This document shows positions 26,213 to 34,239 of a stretch of DNA of 64,000 nt, one piece after another. The translations under genes were made by a program, and so were the position numbers. Source of the DNA: Ignavibacterium sp. (GTDB taxonomy: Bacteria > Zixibacteria > MSB-5A5 > GN15 > PGXB01). The stretch's first letter is position 1, and every line of letters begins with the position of its first letter. The notes below the pieces were generated by a model. It did no database searches and was not told the origin of the DNA. It saw only the letters and a list, made by a program, of their open reading frames with translations. The stretch covers positions 1 through 64,000 of the forward strand of contig DYGG01000007.1 in NCBI GenBank assembly GCA_020724775.1, written 5' to 3'.

Positions 26213-27499
26213 TTACACCCAGCCTCTATCGCGGCAAGCCTGGGCAACGCGGTTCACCGCTATAAAATAAGCGGCATCCCGCATATATATGTTTCGTTTC
26301 CTCGCCAGTTCACTTACCGAATGAAAAGCAGAGGTCATTTTCAGATCCAGTTTGCCGAGCACTTCATCTTTTTCCCAGAAATAGTTCATATTGCTCTGGA
26401 CTTGCTCAAAATAACTGCAGGTCACACCGCCGGCATTAGCGAGAAAATCAGGTATCATGAAAATCTTCCGCTGGGCGATTATCTGGTCGGCATCGGGTGT
26501 GGTAGGACCATTGGCCCCTTCGGCAATTAGTTTTACACGGGGAGCAATCCGGCCAACATTATCCGCGGTAATCTGATTCTCCAGCGCAGCCGGAATCAGA
26601 ATATCGACATCCTGCTCAATCCAGGCATCGCCATGAAGTATCTCATATCCCATTGCCTTGGCTTGATTCTTATCTATCCCGCCGAAACGGTCAGTTATCT
26701 TCAACAGCGCCTGCAAATCAATTCCGGACATTTTTCTGAAGGTATATGACGTCTGGTCGGTCTGGTCCCAGCAGGAAACACAAATCACTTTGCCGCCAAT
26801 CTGCTGATATAACTGAATCGCGTACTGAGCGACATTCCCGAAACCCTGAACACTGGCCATGGTATTCTCAACCTTTATATTTAACTCTTTGAGCGCCTCT
26901 CTGAGAGTAAATATGACGCCGTAACCGGTTGCTTCAGTTCTGCCAAGCGAACCGCCCATACCGACAGGTTTGCCGGTGATCAAACCGGGATAGTGACCCC
27001 TATTAATTGTTTCAAACTCGTCAAGCATCCAGAGCATATGCTGGGCGGAAGTCATGACATCCGGCGCCGGAACATCAATAAGAGGCCCGATATCCTTCGA
27101 TAACTGCCGTACCCAGCCGCGGCAGAGATTCTCCTGCTCTCGCATGCTCAAATTGTGCGGGTCACAGACAACCCCTCCCTTGCTTCCTCCAAGAGGAATG
27201 TCGACCACCGAGCATTTCCAGGTCATCCACATGGAAAGCGCTCGAACCGTGTCAATCGTCTCGTGCGGATGAAAACGAATGCCGCCCTTGCCCGGTCCTC
27301 GGGCGTCATTATGCTGTACACGAAAGCCGCGAAATATTTTTACGGTACCGTCATCCATCCGAACCGGAATATTGAACTGATATTCCCGCATCGGAAATCT
27401 CAGCAGGTCCCGCATCGCCGCATCCAGACTCAGAAAATCTGCCGCCCGGTCGAACTGCGCCTGCGCCATGGCAAACGGATTAAACGGCTTGCTATTCAT
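26213..27499 (-). CDS. gdhA: Glu/Leu/Phe/Val-type glutamate dehydrogenase
   Basis: The 428-residue protein is of the usual length for a hexameric GDH. It shows KGGIRFHP, the catalytic-lysine region with PLGGSKGG, PAPDVMTSAQHMLWMLDEF, and the coenzyme-binding GFGNVAQYA glycine loop. It should interconvert L-glutamate and 2-oxoglutarate with NAD(P)H in the cytoplasm. The ATG at 27499 has an AGGAGG site with optimal spacing. It stands alone, with a promoter upstream (27589-27617) and a terminator downstream. Its neighbour pathway (dipeptide epimerase, peptidases) can produce L-glutamate, so it may feed murein-derived glutamate into the TCA cycle (inference). Confidence 0.93.
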   Translation of the reverse strand: MNSKPFNPFAMAQAQFDRAADFLSLDAAMRDLLRFPMREYQFNIPVRMDDGTVKIFRGFRVQHNDARGPGKGGIRFHPHETIDTVRALSMWMTWKCSVVDIPLGGSKGGVVCDPHNLSMREQENLCRGWVRQLSKDIGPLIDVPAPDVMTSAQHMLWMLDEFETINRGHYPGLITGKPVGMGGSLGRTEATGYGVIFTLREALKELNIKVENTMASVQGFGNVAQYAIQLYQQIGGKVICVSCWDQTDQTSYTFRKMSGIDLQALLKITDRFGGIDKNQAKAMGYEILHGDAWIEQDVDILIPAALENQITADNVGRIAPRVKLIAEGANGPTTPDADQIIAQRKIFMIPDFLANAGGVTCSYFEQVQSNMNYFWEKDEVLGKLDLKMTSAFHSVSELARKRNIYMRDAAYFIAVNRVAQACRDRGWV

Positions 27500-27540
27500 T
27501 AAGATTAACCTCCTGGTTCTTACAACGACGGACTATCAAT

Positions 27541-27562
27541 CACAATCAACCTGAAGATTGTG
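27541..27562 (-). promoter_or_regulatory. Hairpin in the gdhA leader
   Basis: A perfect 7-bp inverted repeat (CACAATC 27541-27547, GATTGTG 27556-27562, 8-nt loop) lies inside the predicted gdhA 5' leader, about 40-60 nt before the ATG. It could be a binding site or a weak leader hairpin. Confidence 0.3.
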
Positions 27563-27588
27563 GTCGATTTCGTCCTCTTATAAAGATT

Positions 27589-27617
27589 CGTATACCGCTT
27601 TTTGCCTGAAAAGTCAA
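27589..27617 (-). promoter_or_regulatory. gdhA sigma-70 promoter
   Basis: TTGACT (27612-27617), a 17-bp spacer and TATACG (27589-27594) on the minus strand give a leader of about 80 nt. This falls in the 435-bp gene-free stretch 27500-27934, which also holds a candidate small RNA and a CRP/FNR-like palindrome. Confidence 0.55.
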
Positions 27618-27687
27618 GTCCTTTAGTGGGCAAATTTGCGCCACTTTGAGAAATATTTCACCTATTCTAAACAATTATAATTATATC

Positions 27688-27715
27688 TTGACATCGCAAA
27701 TACTAATGTTATACT
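27688..27715 (+). promoter_or_regulatory. Orphan plus-strand promoter
   Basis: A perfect TTGACA (27688-27693), a 16-bp spacer and TATACT (27710-27715, 5 of 6). No plus-strand protein gene follows. The expected start near 27722 coincides with the first base of an inverted-repeat structure (see next entry). Confidence 0.45.
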
Positions 27716-27721
27716 TTATAT

Positions 27722-27840
27722 GATAATGCTAATACACTGTATCATATTTTATTACAATGCGCCATGGGCAATATTTCCCATAATGCAATCAAACCTGATG
27801 CCGAATCTGTCGGCCAGATAATTAGCATATTTATCTTAGA
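27722..27840 (+). ncRNA. Candidate structured small RNA upstream of gdhA
   Basis: Three nested pairings are visible: a long-range ATGCTAAT (27726-27733) with ATTAGCAT (27821-27828), extended by GATA/TATC, and two hairpins inside it, ATGGG...CCCAT (near 27764-27781) and GCCGA...TCGGC (near 27801-27815). Together they form a three-way junction. A near-consensus plus-strand promoter ends just before it. There is no clear U-tract terminator and no match to a riboswitch consensus I know, and on the minus strand the same pairings could form as well. The region has no reading frame of note. Confidence 0.3.
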
Positions 27841-27866
27841 GACATCCCCCCCAAATTATACATCTT

Positions 27867-27892
27867 TGTGATTTTTTTCACAGAATTCTGTG
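27867..27892. promoter_or_regulatory. CRP/FNR-like palindrome and overlapping operator
   Basis: TGTGA-TTTTTT-TCACA (27867-27882) matches the E. coli CRP half-site pattern, with 6-bp spacing. It overlaps a perfect 14-bp palindrome CACAGAATTCTGTG (27879-27892). It sits about 370 bp upstream of the gdhA ATG and 43 bp past the LarA stop. A CRP/FNR-family regulator is the natural guess, but the organism's regulator is not in the window. Confidence 0.4.
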
Positions 27893-27934
27893 GCTCGGCA
27901 TCAGTTGATAGTCGCCTTGATTCATCGAATGATC

Positions 27935-29221
27935 CTAAGTATCAATCATCGGCAATGTTAAGGGACCATCGGGAATGACTGCCACTGACTGACGACAACC
28001 GTATTCATTTACCCGTTCTTTTATGACTTCAATGATACTACTTGCCTTCTTCATCTTGCATAAAGCAGTCTTCTCCATAGAAAGTTCGGAAAGGAGGTAA
28101 ACGCGCGCTTTCATGATAATCTGCAATAGTTTCTGTACCTGCCAGCGGTCGGATACTCGATAAGAGGGATCAGAAATTAAATCAAGAATAGCGGCAGGAT
28201 TATTTGCCACATTCAAAATCTGAGCAAAGTTGCCGTCATCAGGTATTCCCCGTGAGCATTCGGAAACCGCAAGTATAATTCCTCCATCAGCAACAATTCT
28301 GGAGGCGGTGGTAATCCCTTTTACCGTCTGATAAAGATTTTGGTCCAGCGGATAGCCGGAATTGGAGACTATTACCAGGGGATATCGTTTTTTCACTCTT
28401 GCATTGGCGACTCGCAAAGAGTCATTGGCGCCGACCCGATGCGCTTCGATATAGTCTCCGGCGTAAATACCGGTCACCTGTTTGGCGGAATTGAGGGTGA
28501 CATTGACCAGAAAGTCAGGCGGCGCCAGGGAGGCAATTTCTCTTGCCAGCAGTTGCTGGGGATTGTCTTCCAGTACACCATAGTCTGAGCGGGGATGAGC
28601 GATTACATCGAAAGAGTGAAAACTGTTGATAGTCTCCATACCGCAGATTGCCGGACAGATTCCTTTTGCTCCGCCGGAAAACCCGGCAAAAAAATGCGGC
28701 TCAATAAACCCTATCACTATTTTCTTGGACGCCTTCAAATATTCCCTATTAACGATGACCGGAACTCCGCTTCCACTGCGCCCCAGAAATTCCAGTTGGC
28801 CAGCAGCAGCGACATTATGGCAAACTACTCGGTATCTGTTTACAATTGAGGTCCCCAGCAGGTCAGTTAAATCCTCTGTTGAGGGAGGACGATGAGTCCC
28901 GGCGCCAATCAGGATTGTCACGTTTTCAGGTCGAAGTCTGCAGTGCTGCACTATCGCGGGTATCAGAAGTCTGTTAGGGACGGGACGGGTGCCATCTGAC
29001 GTTACTATGACGACCGAATCGTCAGGACTTATGATTTCGCGCAGCGGCGCTGATTTTATGGGAGATTCGACCGCTTTTTTGAAACTGGCTTCAAAGTCCG
29101 AAATTACCTCGGCATCTCCCCCCTGGATGATATCCCAATCGGCAAGAGCGGGGTCAAGTGGCAGATCGATTTTGCCGCGGCCGTAAGCGATTGCTACTGA
29201 TGTTTGCCTCGTCGGGGGCAT
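27935..29221 (-). CDS. larA: LarA-family nickel-dependent lactate racemase homologue
   Basis: The 428-residue protein keeps every residue known to bind the nickel-pincer cofactor in the L. plantarum enzyme, offset by two: H110 (GAGTHRP), H176 (EPHFFAGFSGGAK), K186 (SGGAK) and H202 (NSFHSF). Racemisation of lactate or another 2-hydroxyacid is therefore plausible. LarA-type enzymes need LarB, LarC and LarE to build the cofactor; none is in the window. It is the last gene of the unit with the amidase, epimerase and NlpC/P60 genes; D-lactate is a product of muramic-acid ether cleavage, so a link to murein salvage is possible. Some LarA homologues act on other hydroxyacids. Confidence 0.85.
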   Translation of the reverse strand: MPPTRQTSVAIAYGRGKIDLPLDPALADWDIIQGGDAEVISDFEASFKKAVESPIKSAPLREIISPDDSVVIVTSDGTRPVPNRLLIPAIVQHCRLRPENVTILIGAGTHRPPSTEDLTDLLGTSIVNRYRVVCHNVAAAGQLEFLGRSGSGVPVIVNREYLKASKKIVIGFIEPHFFAGFSGGAKGICPAICGMETINSFHSFDVIAHPRSDYGVLEDNPQQLLAREIASLAPPDFLVNVTLNSAKQVTGIYAGDYIEAHRVGANDSLRVANARVKKRYPLVIVSNSGYPLDQNLYQTVKGITTASRIVADGGIILAVSECSRGIPDDGNFAQILNVANNPAAILDLISDPSYRVSDRWQVQKLLQIIMKARVYLLSELSMEKTALCKMKKASSIIEVIKERVNEYGCRQSVAVIPDGPLTLPMIDT

Positions 29222-29232
29222 CTGCTAATTTA

Positions 29233-29481
29233 TCAGTTGAAGAGCGTGATTAGCACCGCAATCCAGACAATGGCAATAGCCACAATTCCGGCCGGTTTAT
29301 CTTTCCCAGCCATCAAGGCGATAGCGGAAAAGAGAAGCGCCGCGCCGAGCCGAACCGTAAGACGGTTCAATGCCCTCACCCCGAGGGCGTCAGCCAGAAG
29401 CATTCCGCCGGCAATAAATAACGATATATAAACCAGCCACAAGAGATTCCCTTTTCCGTTCGCACCGGTATCGTTACTCAT
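29233..29481 (-). CDS. Small membrane protein (two or three helices)
   Basis: The 82-residue protein has two or three hydrophobic segments (LLWLVYISLFIAGGMLLADA, LGAALLFSAIALMAG, GIVAIAIVWIAVLITLF). The family is not recognised. It overlaps the stop of the amidase gene by 8 bp and precedes larA by 11 bp, so it is part of the same transcript. A role at the membrane near the amidase is guesswork. Confidence 0.6.
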   Translation of the reverse strand: MSNDTGANGKGNLLWLVYISLFIAGGMLLADALGVRALNRLTVRLGAALLFSAIALMAGKDKPAGIVAIAIVWIAVLITLFN

Positions 29482-31345
29482 ATTCTTTCAAAAACCTTTC
29501 TATCCCTCTCTGGATTGCCGTGGCGACCTTCCTATGAAATTCCGGCCTCTTCAATAAGGCTTCCTGTTCCGGCAATATAATGAAAGCGGTCTCCACCAGC
29601 ACGGCCGGATATTGCGTGGGACGCGCTACGGCCAGATTGCCATGGTAGGTTCCGAAATCTTTCAGCCCTGTTGCGGCGCGGAGTTCCCGTTGAATATTCC
29701 GCGCCAGGCCTATGGAGTGCGGATGATAATAATATGTCGAAACGCCATTATTGACAAAAGGATTTAGTCCATCCGGCAAGGCATTATTGTGGATGGAAAT
29801 AAACAGGTCGGCGCTGTGCTGCTTTGCTATAGAAGGACGGTCATAAAGAGAAACATGCGACATATCATCGCGAGTCATCACCACTCTTGCCCCTTTGCGA
29901 GATAGGTTGTTTCGTAAAGCCAGGGCAATCGCCAGATTGGCTTCGGATTCTTTCAGGCCGGTAGGACCGACCGCACCCGGGTCGGCCGAGTGTCCCGGAT
30001 CGATGACTATAACCAGGTCTTTTACTTTCTTTACGTTTTTGGGAGGCTTGCGAATCTTCAGTTGAAAGATATTCCCGTCATAATCGGCATCATATCCCCA
30101 TATAGAGCGATTCGTTTTTACCACCAGGCGAAAGAGTTCCGGTTCAATCTGCTGCCAGGTGATGATTCTTATAAGGTCATCCTGGGAATCGTACCGAATC
30201 CAGTCGGTATTGGTATTGACTCCGAACAGGTCAACGATGAGCGCCTTATCATCCTCTTCTATAATTCGAAAAGGATGCCGTACCGCCAGAGGCACGGTGA
30301 CAGTGATATCGGAATCGGAAGCGAATGTGCGCACCGTTCTGGGATAAGAAAACACCGGAGGGCGGCCCTTTTCCAGAAATTTTATCGACCCATTATTGAC
30401 CCATCCGATTTCGGAAGGCGACAATCTCAGTTTCACCCATTCGCCCTCATATCCGACCGCCTGCGCCAGGACACCGCGCGGTTGGAATATTGTAATGTAC
30501 CCTTTTCCGGGACCTATTCTTATGGTTTGCACCGAGTCTCTAAATTCAACCATCGATGGATATTCGGAGGGATTGAATCGGACAAGTATGCCGGAACTGT
30601 CGGATTTAGTGGCCTCTTCAAGACGCAAAAGATTGAGCATTTCGAAGTTAATATTATCGAGCGGGCGCTTTTTCAATGTCTCAATCAGTTCGGCCAGAGT
30701 GGGCGCCCTAAGATGGAACATAAGCGGCAGAGAATCATCCATCACCGTTTCGGGCACTTCCATATACCCCTGATAAATGCCGCCAAAACGTCTCGGTGAG
30801 GAAACAGCCATAGTCCCAAAAGCGGAATTAATTGGATTTGAACTGGTCGAAGGGAGCAATTCTACCATCGGCACAGAATCGGCGATGCCGGGCAGGGAAA
30901 AACTGGCGATGCAGCCCGGAGTCCCCAGGAATTCCACCGAAAGTATTTCTCCCTTTCTAAATCCCAGACCGCGCCCTGGCTGACTTTTTATAATCACCAA
31001 TGAATCAAAATCGAATTCTACTTGTTGCCGAAGATTTATAGGCCAGACCAGCACCGACGTATCGGCCCCGCTTACCGCTGTCAGTTCAAAGTTGAAAACG
31101 CCGGGGGAAACGGGAAGAAAAGCGATGTATCCGCCTTCCTCATGCACAGGAATCAAACTGCCGTTTATCCAAAGAGTCGCTCCCGGAGTAACCGAACCTA
31201 AAATGAAAGTTGAGTCAACGCTCGCCAGAGTGTCTCCGGAGTGAGGGTAAACGACTTTGATTTCCGGCGCAGCGGCTCCGCAAGGGGATATTAGCACCGC
31301 CAGCGCTGCAATCAGAAAGAGAATTTCTTTAATCGATTTTGTCAT
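29474..31345 (-). CDS. N-acetylmuramoyl-L-alanine amidase (Amidase_3) with SH3-like region
   Basis: The 623-residue protein has a signal segment (about 5-25), a long N-terminal beta-rich region including an SH3-like part (about 280-330), and a C-terminal Amidase_3 domain (about 440-620). The domain keeps the zinc ligands H452 (VIDPGHSADPG), E466 or E468 (GLKESEANL) and H519 (SIHNNA) and the catalytic Glu585 (VETAF). It cleaves the bond between MurNAc and L-alanine, outside the cytoplasmic membrane. The ATG at 31345 overlaps the epimerase stop by 17 bp. The residue pattern suggests full activity. Confidence 0.88.
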   Translation of the reverse strand: MTKSIKEILFLIAALAVLISPCGAAAPEIKVVYPHSGDTLASVDSTFILGSVTPGATLWINGSLIPVHEEGGYIAFLPVSPGVFNFELTAVSGADTSVLVWPINLRQQVEFDFDSLVIIKSQPGRGLGFRKGEILSVEFLGTPGCIASFSLPGIADSVPMVELLPSTSSNPINSAFGTMAVSSPRRFGGIYQGYMEVPETVMDDSLPLMFHLRAPTLAELIETLKKRPLDNINFEMLNLLRLEEATKSDSSGILVRFNPSEYPSMVEFRDSVQTIRIGPGKGYITIFQPRGVLAQAVGYEGEWVKLRLSPSEIGWVNNGSIKFLEKGRPPVFSYPRTVRTFASDSDITVTVPLAVRHPFRIIEEDDKALIVDLFGVNTNTDWIRYDSQDDLIRIITWQQIEPELFRLVVKTNRSIWGYDADYDGNIFQLKIRKPPKNVKKVKDLVIVIDPGHSADPGAVGPTGLKESEANLAIALALRNNLSRKGARVVMTRDDMSHVSLYDRPSIAKQHSADLFISIHNNALPDGLNPFVNNGVSTYYYHPHSIGLARNIQRELRAATGLKDFGTYHGNLAVARPTQYPAVLVETAFIILPEQEALLKRPEFHRKVATAIQRGIERFLKEYE

Positions 31346-32324
31346 ACCGGAAACGTGCCTTCAATTTTGGTCCGCCGATAATATCTTCACAAAGATTAAT
31401 CTTATCAATATTAAACATGATACCAGTGGCGCAGTCCTGCTCAAGCAACAGGGGGCCATCGAGGTCAAAATAGTCGGCAAGAGACGCCATGTAAAGCGCC
31501 GGCGCTATCGCTACAGAGGATTCTACCATACATCCCAGCATAACCTTTCGACTGTCCTTTGCGGCTTGTTTGGCTATCGCTGCCGCCTCCAGAATGCCGC
31601 CGGCTTTTGCCTGCTTGATGTTTATCCCATCAACATAATCGGCAAATTTGAGATAATCTTCGAGAACATTCACTCCTTCATCAATGAAGAGTGCAACGTT
31701 GAAGCGCCCCTTCAAATACTGCCATTCGGCCGCCAGTTCCGGTTTGGTCGGCTGCTCTATCAATTCAACCCCAGTTTGAGCAAGTTCGAAAAGCATCCGT
31801 TCCGCCTTTTCCAACGACCAACCGCCATTGGCGTCAATGCGAAAATTCCTGCCGGTAATTTTCTTCAATTCAGGGAGAAGTTCTTCGTCACCGTCAAATC
31901 CCATCTTGAGTTTGATAGTCGGATAAGGCGATTCCTTTATCTCAGAGATCATTTCGCTTATGGAGGAGATGCTGACGGTAAATGATGTCTTAATTTCATC
32001 CGGCGCCTCGAGGTCAACTATCTCCCAGGGATACTGCCCCAGTTTTCCCGATAAATAATGCAGATATGCAGTAGACAAAGCAAATCTGGCGGAATGGTTT
32101 AATTCAAATCTATTGATTTCTTCCAGAACACCTACTGATGGCTTCTCGGTTCCTCTCAAAATCTCAATTCCAATTTCCAAATCACGCTCGATTTCTTCCT
32201 TTGAGGGACCGTAATAGACGGAGCCGGAGGCCTCTCCCCAATTGCAGCCGTCTATCTCAACAAAAAGGCTGGTTTTGGAGGCGGCTTCCCCGTACGCCAC
32301 CCGAAAAGGTCGACGTAGCCTCAT
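31329..32324 (-). CDS. L-Ala-D/L-Glu-type dipeptide epimerase (enolase superfamily)
   Basis: From ATG 32324 the protein is 331 residues. It has the superfamily catalytic set: TIKLKM (KxK), RIDANGGWSL (metal D), ELIEQP (metal E), LFIDEG (metal D) and INIKQAKAGG (catalytic K). The context, between an NlpC/P60 peptidase and a murein amidase, fits L-Ala-D-Glu epimerisation as with YkfB/YcjG. ATG 32324 would delete the first strand of the fold: nine further residues (KIDIRFFPIE-like) are encoded upstream in frame, with no canonical start codon. AUA at 32349-32351 lies 7 nt after a GGAGGG site, so translation probably begins there (about 340 residues). Overlaps the amidase gene at its 3' end. Confidence 0.8.
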   Translation of the reverse strand: MRLRRPFRVAYGEAASKTSLFVEIDGCNWGEASGSVYYGPSKEEIERDLEIGIEILRGTEKPSVGVLEEINRFELNHSARFALSTAYLHYLSGKLGQYPWEIVDLEAPDEIKTSFTVSISSISEMISEIKESPYPTIKLKMGFDGDEELLPELKKITGRNFRIDANGGWSLEKAERMLFELAQTGVELIEQPTKPELAAEWQYLKGRFNVALFIDEGVNVLEDYLKFADYVDGINIKQAKAGGILEAAAIAKQAAKDSRKVMLGCMVESSVAIAPALYMASLADYFDLDGPLLLEQDCATGIMFNIDKINLCEDIIGGPKLKARFRYDKID

Positions 32325-32347
32325 CTCTATCGGAAAAAATCGAATAT

Positions 32348-33142
32348 CTATTTTATGACCCTCCGTGCTTCCAGGAATATTTTCACCAAATCCGGCCGGT
32401 AATTTTTCCGCCCCGGGGCCATCGTCTCAATGGCAACGCCGCCGGCTCGCAATGACGAATGAATGAACTGCCCGTGATCCATGGCTACCGCCACATGACC
32501 TGTGAAAAAAAGCAGGTCACCCGGCAGAACTGATTCGCTTTCCAGTTTCATCCCCTGCTGCCGCTGGTCTTTACTGTCGCGCGGCAAACGGATACCAAAG
32601 CGCGTAAAGACCATTCTTACCAGAGCGGAACAATCAAACCCAAAGGGAGTTGTCCCTCCCCATAAATAAGGGGTGCCGAGAAATTGACGAGCCTCTTTGA
32701 TTACTTTTGCCCTCAAGTCATCTTTTCCAACATATTCAGCATATGCCAGACCTTTCGGCGGAAGATTCAGACAGTTTCCAGTAAGACTCTCAACTTCTAC
32801 TTCCCCTTTGGCTTCCTTTTTCAGTCTCAGCGGGGTGCCATAGAAAAGAAATCGCGGAAGGAGGGTATCGTCACTCCAACCGGGGAGGTGCAGAGTAGCA
32901 GCCGTAACCAGATATTGCGGGGTAGCAAGGGCTGATTTGTACCGCTTTCCGGATATAATTTCAACGGCCGCTTCACTTACCCAGCCGGTATATCCATCGG
33001 CTTGCTCCACATGAAAATACCCGGTGCGGCGGGAGTAGATTTTTAGCGGCTCATTGAACAGAATCTGACTGCGTCGCTCCGACTGGAATTTCGGTTCCGC
33101 GCGCAAGTCCGTTACGTTTTTTATGACCGTTCCGTAATACAT
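32348..33142 (-). CDS. NlpC/P60 (C40) gamma-D-Glu-diamino-acid endopeptidase, YkfC-like
   Basis: The 264-residue protein has N-terminal SH3-like parts (about 5-65 and 75-125) and a C-terminal NlpC/P60 domain with C171 (FGFDCSALV), H216 (FTGHVAVA) and H228 (FIHSS). No signal peptide is present, so it is likely cytoplasmic, as in murein-peptide recycling by YkfC enzymes, which cut between gamma-D-Glu and the diamino acid. The ATG at 33142 has only a distant AGGAG. The TAG stop at 32348-32350 overlaps the probable AUA start of the epimerase. It follows the terminator of the PorV gene, so the salvage unit starts here; the promoter is weakly defined. Confidence 0.85.
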   Translation of the reverse strand: MYYGTVIKNVTDLRAEPKFQSERRSQILFNEPLKIYSRRTGYFHVEQADGYTGWVSEAAVEIISGKRYKSALATPQYLVTAATLHLPGWSDDTLLPRFLFYGTPLRLKKEAKGEVEVESLTGNCLNLPPKGLAYAEYVGKDDLRAKVIKEARQFLGTPYLWGGTTPFGFDCSALVRMVFTRFGIRLPRDSKDQRQQGMKLESESVLPGDLLFFTGHVAVAMDHGQFIHSSLRAGGVAIETMAPGRKNYRPDLVKIFLEARRVIK

Positions 33143-33179
33143 CGCTTAATCAATTAACTCCTGGACGCCCGCTTGACAA

Positions 33180-33214
33180 CAAAAAAATAGCCCCGCCGTG
33201 TAAGACGGGGCTAT
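33180..33214 (-). terminator. Terminator of TonB/PorV operon
   Basis: On the minus strand an 11-bp stem with one G-T wobble (33187-33197 against 33204-33214, 6-nt loop) is followed by seven T residues. It lies about 20 bp past the PorV-like stop. Confidence 0.85.
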
Positions 33215-33231
33215 CATCTGCGAACAATTTC

Positions 33232-34221
33232 TTAGAAATTGATGCGACCGGTAAAGTACTGATTATTGTCGAAAGTCTCCGTCTCCGTCCAGGAGTATTC
33301 GAAAGTAACATCAGTATTACCGAAGTTCAGCGTCAATCCGGCGCCAAAGGAGAGGCCATACACATATGACTCCTGCTGCGAGTAATTGTACCCGGCGCGC
33401 AGGAAATACTTGCCGTCATACCCGTATTCCAATCCCCCCTGCCAGAGGTCTTCAGAATAGTTATTGGAACAGAAATTACCGCTGACCGTGGCGAGATTCG
33501 GGCCATTGCTCAGAAAATCAAAAGACATTCCCAGATTAAATGAACTGGGCAGGTCGAAAGTCGCCGCGACCGGGCGCGCCGGACGCAGGTCAAGAACGCG
33601 GTCAAAACCGCGGCCAGTGAATTTCATCTCCGGCCCGTAGTTCTTAATCACCATTCCCAGCGAAACGCCGTGCCAGTTGGGACGATAAATGAAACCGACA
33701 TCAAAAGCCACGCCGGAAGCGGAAACTTCAAATATCCTCTCATTTATATACATCCCGGTGGCGCCGAAGGTGACATTATAAGTCAATGTTCTGGCGTACG
33801 ACAACGACAGCACCGAAAGAGAGGGGTTGAATACTCTTCCCGTCCCGTCCGGAAACTCTTCGGTTGTCTCCTCCAAATCACCGATAGAGACAATCTTAGC
33901 GCCAACGCCAAGAATGCCGAAATCGGACATATTAGTGGCAACGCCAACAAAGTTGACATCAATATCGGCAATGTACGGCTGATGGCTGAAGAACGCCTCG
34001 GTTCCTTCAAGAGTTGCCAGACCAGCCGGATTCCAATAAATCGATTCTACCCCGGAGGCGTTGGCAGTTACCGCACCACCCATCGCCGTGCCGCGCGCAC
34101 CGATCGGGATACGCAGCTCCTGGGCGCCGGCAGTACCTAACCGCCTATCGCTCCCCGCGTAAGCCGTGCTAAGGCTTGCCGCAAGGAGAATCAGCATCAG
34201 AAATACTATTTTATTCTTCAT
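33232..34221 (-). CDS. PorV/PorQ-family outer-membrane barrel
   Basis: The 329-residue protein has a signal peptide (about 1-22) and a FadL/PorV-like sequence (IGARGTAMGGAV, IYWNPAGLA near the N-terminus), with alternating strands ending in a terminal Phe (TGRINF). These are hallmarks of the PorV/PorQ (UPF0164) group found beside TonB receptors and type-IX-like exporters in FCB bacteria. It is the last gene of the three-gene unit with the receptor and a giant secreted protein. A role in sorting or export of the neighbour is inference; no other type IX genes are in the window. Confidence 0.85.
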   Translation of the reverse strand: MKNKIVFLMLILLAASLSTAYAGSDRRLGTAGAQELRIPIGARGTAMGGAVTANASGVESIYWNPAGLATLEGTEAFFSHQPYIADIDVNFVGVATNMSDFGILGVGAKIVSIGDLEETTEEFPDGTGRVFNPSLSVLSLSYARTLTYNVTFGATGMYINERIFEVSASGVAFDVGFIYRPNWHGVSLGMVIKNYGPEMKFTGRGFDRVLDLRPARPVAATFDLPSSFNLGMSFDFLSNGPNLATVSGNFCSNNYSEDLWQGGLEYGYDGKYFLRAGYNYSQQESYVYGLSFGAGLTLNFGNTDVTFEYSWTETETFDNNQYFTGRINF

Positions 34222-34239
34222 CGCTTTTATCCTCCTTGC

